Positions 60,945 to 64,000 of a DNA stretch of 64,000 bases are shown in pieces. The stretch's first letter is position 1; the number at the start of each line of letters is the position of its first letter. Origin of the DNA: Triangularia verruculosa (taxonomy: Eukaryota > Ascomycota > Sordariomycetes > Sordariales > Podosporaceae); the NCBI GenBank assembly GCA_033296885.1, contig MU863934.1, forward strand, positions 159,911 to 223,910. Direction: 5' to 3'. The notes beneath the pieces were generated by a model. That model searched no databases. It saw only the letters and a program-made list of their open reading frames with translations, and was not told where the DNA came from. The translations under genes and the position numbers were made by a program.

Positions 60945-62081
60945 CTAATTGGGTATCTGTACATTGACATCCAAGCCGTTTAGCCGCATGTACTCCAGCT
61001 TAGCCGCCAGTTCCGCCTCGACGCCTCGCCATGTTCTTCCTTTCAAATGTCGTAAGCATAGATGTTTTCCCTCGCCTGGGTAGTACAACCAGGAAGCCCA
61101 CTTCTTCCAGTTGCCCTCCTTCATCTCGTCCCTGGCAACGTGACCGACAGTGTCCTCGATGAAGGCGCCTCTCTGAATTGCAATCCGACTGTAGAAGACC
61201 TGGTCCAGGTAGTGGCTGGTGGAGGCGAGGTGAGGTTTGTCGTGCCAGTGGAAGAAGGGCGTGAGAGGTATTCGGGATGTGACTATTCCCCCTCCCTCTA
61301 TCATTGACTGGACGGTGAAGTTTTGCTTATGGAGCTGGGTTATTCCACGGAGGGCAGGGAAGTGCATGACGTGGTCGGAGGTGGCGTACTCCATCATTCG
61401 TATCGAGGCAAAGCAGATGTATTCCACCGGAGGCCGAGTGGCCTGGTATGACCCGGCCGCTTTCTCTTCCTCTTCTCCCTTCGTGGCCGGCGTTCTGTTC
61501 TCATGCATGATTTGCAGCATTGGGCCAAGAGGGATGTCCGTTACCAACGCCCAGTCGTGCTGCTGGATCCACACATAGGGCGTAACCGTCATCCTCAGCG
61601 CAGACCTAACGGCCAAGCCGAATCCCAGTCGCTGAACTGGCTCAACAAACTTGACGCGCCCGTCTTTGGTCGTCGTGATGTTCATCACCACGGTGTTATC
61701 CTGCGATGCGTAGGCGGCGGCTCCGGATCCAAACTCGGCCTTTTCCTGTGTCCTGGCCAAGTCACCATGGCCGTAGGGCCGCCCGGTCGGGGAGTACTCC
61801 TTGAGAATCAACCTCTTGGCGTTGGCCTTGTAGTCGGCGTACTTGGACGCACCGTCGGGAGTGACATGGCCCTTTTTCAGTCGCGGCTTGGTGCTGACGT
61901 GGTCGTAGGTGTCGAGAACGACAATCACACGGCAGCGGACGAGAGCCTGGCAGTGTTTGCGGAAAGAGGCGGCGATTTGCTCGAGAAGCTCGGTGGATGG
62001 TGCAGAAGGCGTTGGGGAGGTGGTGATGATGACTGTCACCAGCTCTTCTGGCGCCGGGGTCGCGGTAGGTGCCATCGTCAT
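60945..62081 (-). CDS. Conserved protein of unknown function, nucleotide-sugar transferase-like fold suspected
   Basis: Open frame on the minus strand. The ATG at 62079-62081 (MTMAPTATPAPEELVTVIITTSPTPSAPS) is preferred and gives 378 aa; the frame is open upstream to 62252, which would add 57 residues. The opening strand VTVIITTSPTPSAP, the following helix and RVIVVLDTYDHV look like the start of a Rossmann-type glycosyltransferase (GT-A) fold. Later blocks are VTPYVWIQQHDWALVTDIPL, PVEYICFASIRMMEYAT, HDKPHLASTSHYLDQVFYS and GHVARDEM. The block YVWIQQHDWAL is very distinctive but I do not recognise a named family. The C-terminus is basic (YLYYPGEGKHLCLRHLKGRTW-like). Real gene by composition and length; function not assigned. 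Confidence 0.6.
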   Translation of the reverse strand: MTMAPTATPAPEELVTVIITTSPTPSAPSTELLEQIAASFRKHCQALVRCRVIVVLDTYDHVSTKPRLKKGHVTPDGASKYADYKANAKRLILKEYSPTGRPYGHGDLARTQEKAEFGSGAAAYASQDNTVVMNITTTKDGRVKFVEPVQRLGFGLAVRSALRMTVTPYVWIQQHDWALVTDIPLGPMLQIMHENRTPATKGEEEEKAAGSYQATRPPVEYICFASIRMMEYATSDHVMHFPALRGITQLHKQNFTVQSMIEGGGIVTSRIPLTPFFHWHDKPHLASTSHYLDQVFYSRIAIQRGAFIEDTVGHVARDEMKEGNWKKWASWLYYPGEGKHLCLRHLKGRTWRGVEAELAAKLEYMRLNGLDVNVQIPN

Positions 62082-62411
62082 CGAGTGACGAGAGTGGCTT
62101 GTGTTACCTCTGGGAGAATGCCATGGATCATCAGCTTGGGCGCTGCTGTCCAGTGTTGGTCCCGATGTTGGATCCTTTGGACGGTTGGAACCGAGCATGA
62201 GCATCTGGTCACCGACAAATTCAGAATTGAGTCGTGGTTGCAAGGGACCCACACAGTGCGTGCCTCAGTTGACTGGGCGAGCAATTGGTACTGTCGTACT
62301 GTGCAGTACCTTGGATAATTCTATTCTATTCCCATAACAAAGCATCGCTGGCGATACTGATGATAATCGCTCATTGCCAAACGGCCATGTCATCCTTTTC
62401 AAACCCCCCAG
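62082..62411. other. Promoter region of the preceding minus-strand gene
   Basis: Contains the optional 5' extension of that gene (to 62252) and nothing else recognised. Confidence 0.4.
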
Positions 62412-63420
62412 TTATGGGTGCCAAGTAGCCATGTGATATTTCCAGTCCTCCTCATTGAAGAGATTTGTGTCACAGCCATCAGTTTTCCACGCTCCGCAGG
62501 GAAATCCGTGCTCAGCCCTTCTGCAGTGCTTGAAAAACTCCGACACGCGGAGATCGCCACATAGCACGCAGTCTACTTTCAGCCCGGCAGCTTCCATTTT
62601 TTGTTCCCAATCAAGCGAGGCCCCATCCGTCGCTGTCGAAGGTCGCGGATGTTGCGCCTGGAGATGGAGTACAAGTTTCTGGAAGAGGGGCAAAGTTAGC
62701 AGTTGAATCAAACAAAGGTGCGAGATTCATCACCTGGTAAGTAAAACACTATTTACCACACGAGTCGTAGAGACATCGAAATTTGTGTCCGGGCCGCAGA
62801 TTGAGCATCGGAAGCACCACTTCATACCATTTCCTGTCCACCAAGTCCCTGGGGATTGTGCGTATTGATGCCACTGCTGGGAGTAAATGGTTCGCTGGTG
62901 CTGGGTTTAGCCCATGTCCTTTTCTAACTTCTCGCGCCGGAGGGTCATCGTTGTCTGGAGGATTATTGTTGGCTGGGGGGTTATTGCTGACCGGAGTAAT
63001 CCTGTCCGGATCGTCATCGCTGCTGCCGGCCATGGCGGTGGACTTTCTGTTGATGTTGGAAATAGACGTCCTGCTTGAAATAGCTGCACTGAGTATAATG
63101 GCTGTAATAGCTGCAATAGCTGCAATAGCTGCGGACGTTGCGAACGGTTGGGGTGATGGGGCTGGAGCTGGTGGAGGACGAAAGGAAGAAGCCGGGAAAC
63201 CCAGGCGAAGGACTCAAGATTGCGTGCCAGACCGAAGAGGGATGGTCCTGCCACTCTTCCTGCTGCACCTGCCCCCATTGCGTTGACCGGAATTCCCGCA
63301 GATTCAACTTACCATACCCGGTCAGTGGCCACCCACCCACAATCTGAAATGGCGTCTCATCCTCATTTCCGGTCGCTGCACCCACGCTCTGAGCTATGGG
63401 CTGAACTGCCTGGGTGTTCT
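62412..63420 (-). pseudogene. Zinc-finger-like gene in pieces, possibly broken
   Basis: Minus-strand blocks that look like one gene: about 63320-63420 (SVGAATGNEDETPFQIVGGWPLTG before a GTATGG donor), 62749-63033 (RKWYEVVLPMLNLRPGHKFRCLYDSCG) and 62412-62711 (KLVLHLQAQHP, VDCVLCGDLRVSEFFKHCRRAEHGFPCGAWKTDGC, WKYHMATWHP). The Cys/His spacing suggests two C2H2-like fingers. However, the obvious donor after DSCG (GTAAAT) and acceptor before AAACTTG (CCAG) do not give matching phase, so the second and third pieces do not join cleanly. Either an exon is missed or an indel has broken the gene. A short run of about three gctgcaata units lies at 63103-63131. No function assigned. Confidence 0.35.
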
Positions 63421-63536
63421 GCTCTCCAATTGATCCACCGGCTACGATGAGTGCGGTTCAAACGACGGCCAGGACAGGAACTGGGGGTCTGAGAGAGAAA
63501 CCAAGGTGGCTCCTCATGCTCTACTTCATGAGTCCT

Positions 63537-63915
63537 GGTGTCACACGGCAGAGAGCCAACAGGCCACACCTCGGCCTAACAGCCACCGACCTGCACGTTG
63601 TGAGCCAACCGTTGAAAGTGAAGTAGTTAATCAGAGGCATGGCGGGTATCAAAGGAATCCTACTGGCTTAGTGATATATTGAAGGACTTGGCAGAGGCCT
63701 AAGGCAAGGAGGGTACGGACTATTTAGCGGAGGATAAATACGCGTTTAGAACTACTATACTATTCTAAATCTTCTTCTTCTTTTCTTTATTATAGACTTC
63801 AAAGCTATTAAAGATTATTACTATAATTAAACTGCTATTTTAAGCCCTATATTATAGCCCTTATTATATATAATTTTTAAATATTTAAAGTTCAATATAT
63901 TATACTTGTTAACGT
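63537..63915 (-). mobile_element. RIP-mutated relic of the 5' part of the same Fot1/pogo transposon
   Basis: The reverse complement of this stretch aligns with the left part of the complete element (about 45077-45472), from near the left inverted repeat to just before the transposase start. The match is close at the inner end (cctctgccaagtccttcaat is shared exactly). Toward the outer end the relic is very AT-rich (63752-63905), and almost all differences are C-to-T or G-to-A. The transposase coding part is absent; sequence beyond 63537 does not match the element. Confidence 0.85.
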
Positions 63916-63958
63916 ATGGCACATAATAGGTGCCGGGTAAGACCCAGGTGTTGAAGAG

Positions 63959-63999
63959 CCGAGTAGGTCTTCTAACTTCTTCCCCAGAGACCTACTCGG
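63959..63999. repeat. Inverted repeat (hairpin) at the window end
   Basis: ccgagtaggtct (63959-63970) and agacctactcgg (63988-63999) are exact inverted copies around a 17-base loop. The structure is cut by or abuts the window end, so it may be part of a larger element. Confidence 0.8.
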
Positions 64000-64000
64000 G

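Overview
The window is nuclear DNA of a filamentous ascomycete, most likely a sordariomycete (Sordariales-like). The evidence is short introns (about 50-140 nt) with GTAAGT-type donors and CTAAC/CTGAC branch points, typical fungal families (DUF8035, TFIIH Tfb2, alpha-aminoadipate lysine synthesis, CorA-like membrane proteins, AIG1-like GTPases), a Fot1/pogo transposon, and C-to-T/G-to-A decay that looks like repeat-induced point mutation (RIP). No rRNA, tRNA, CRISPR array or origin was recognised. Genes were rebuilt exon by exon from conserved motifs, splice signals and codon phase; exon joins are in the evidence fields.

Left part (1-36 kb), mostly ordinary metabolic and housekeeping genes: the 5' end of fumarylacetoacetase (1-292), a broken secreted SGNH/VCBS-repeat esterase gene, an RNase H-like protein, a short-chain dehydrogenase, a small secreted protein, a DUF8035 protein, homocitrate synthase (first step of lysine synthesis), a TANGO2/NRDE protein, a serine-rich protein with a possible membrane N-terminus, TFIIH subunit Tfb2, a hotdog thioesterase, a secreted eqolisin-like protein without the catalytic pair, a polytopic membrane protein, an ArsB/citrate-type transporter, a secreted nucleoside hydrolase and a PLAC8 cysteine-rich protein.

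Middle part (36-54 kb), accessory in character: two tandem paralogous ankyrin proteins with short helical N-termini, a secreted DUF7029/DUF7223-like protein, a disordered orphan, a complete 2,196-bp Fot1/pogo transposon (perfect 45-bp terminal inverted repeats, TA target duplication, two in-frame stops in the transposase), a degraded NUDIX gene, two convergent AIG1-like GTPases (one ending in a CaaX box) and a six-exon CorA-like membrane protein. The family mix resembles fungal self/non-self recognition loci, but that is inference.

Right part (54-64 kb): a CPD1-type cyclic phosphodiesterase, a C2H2 protein with a Q/P/G/Y repeat tail interrupted by a stop codon, a metallophosphoesterase, a cytochrome b561-type membrane protein, a conserved protein of unknown function, a broken-looking zinc-finger gene, and at the edge a RIP-mutated relic of the 5' part of the same transposon in inverted orientation.
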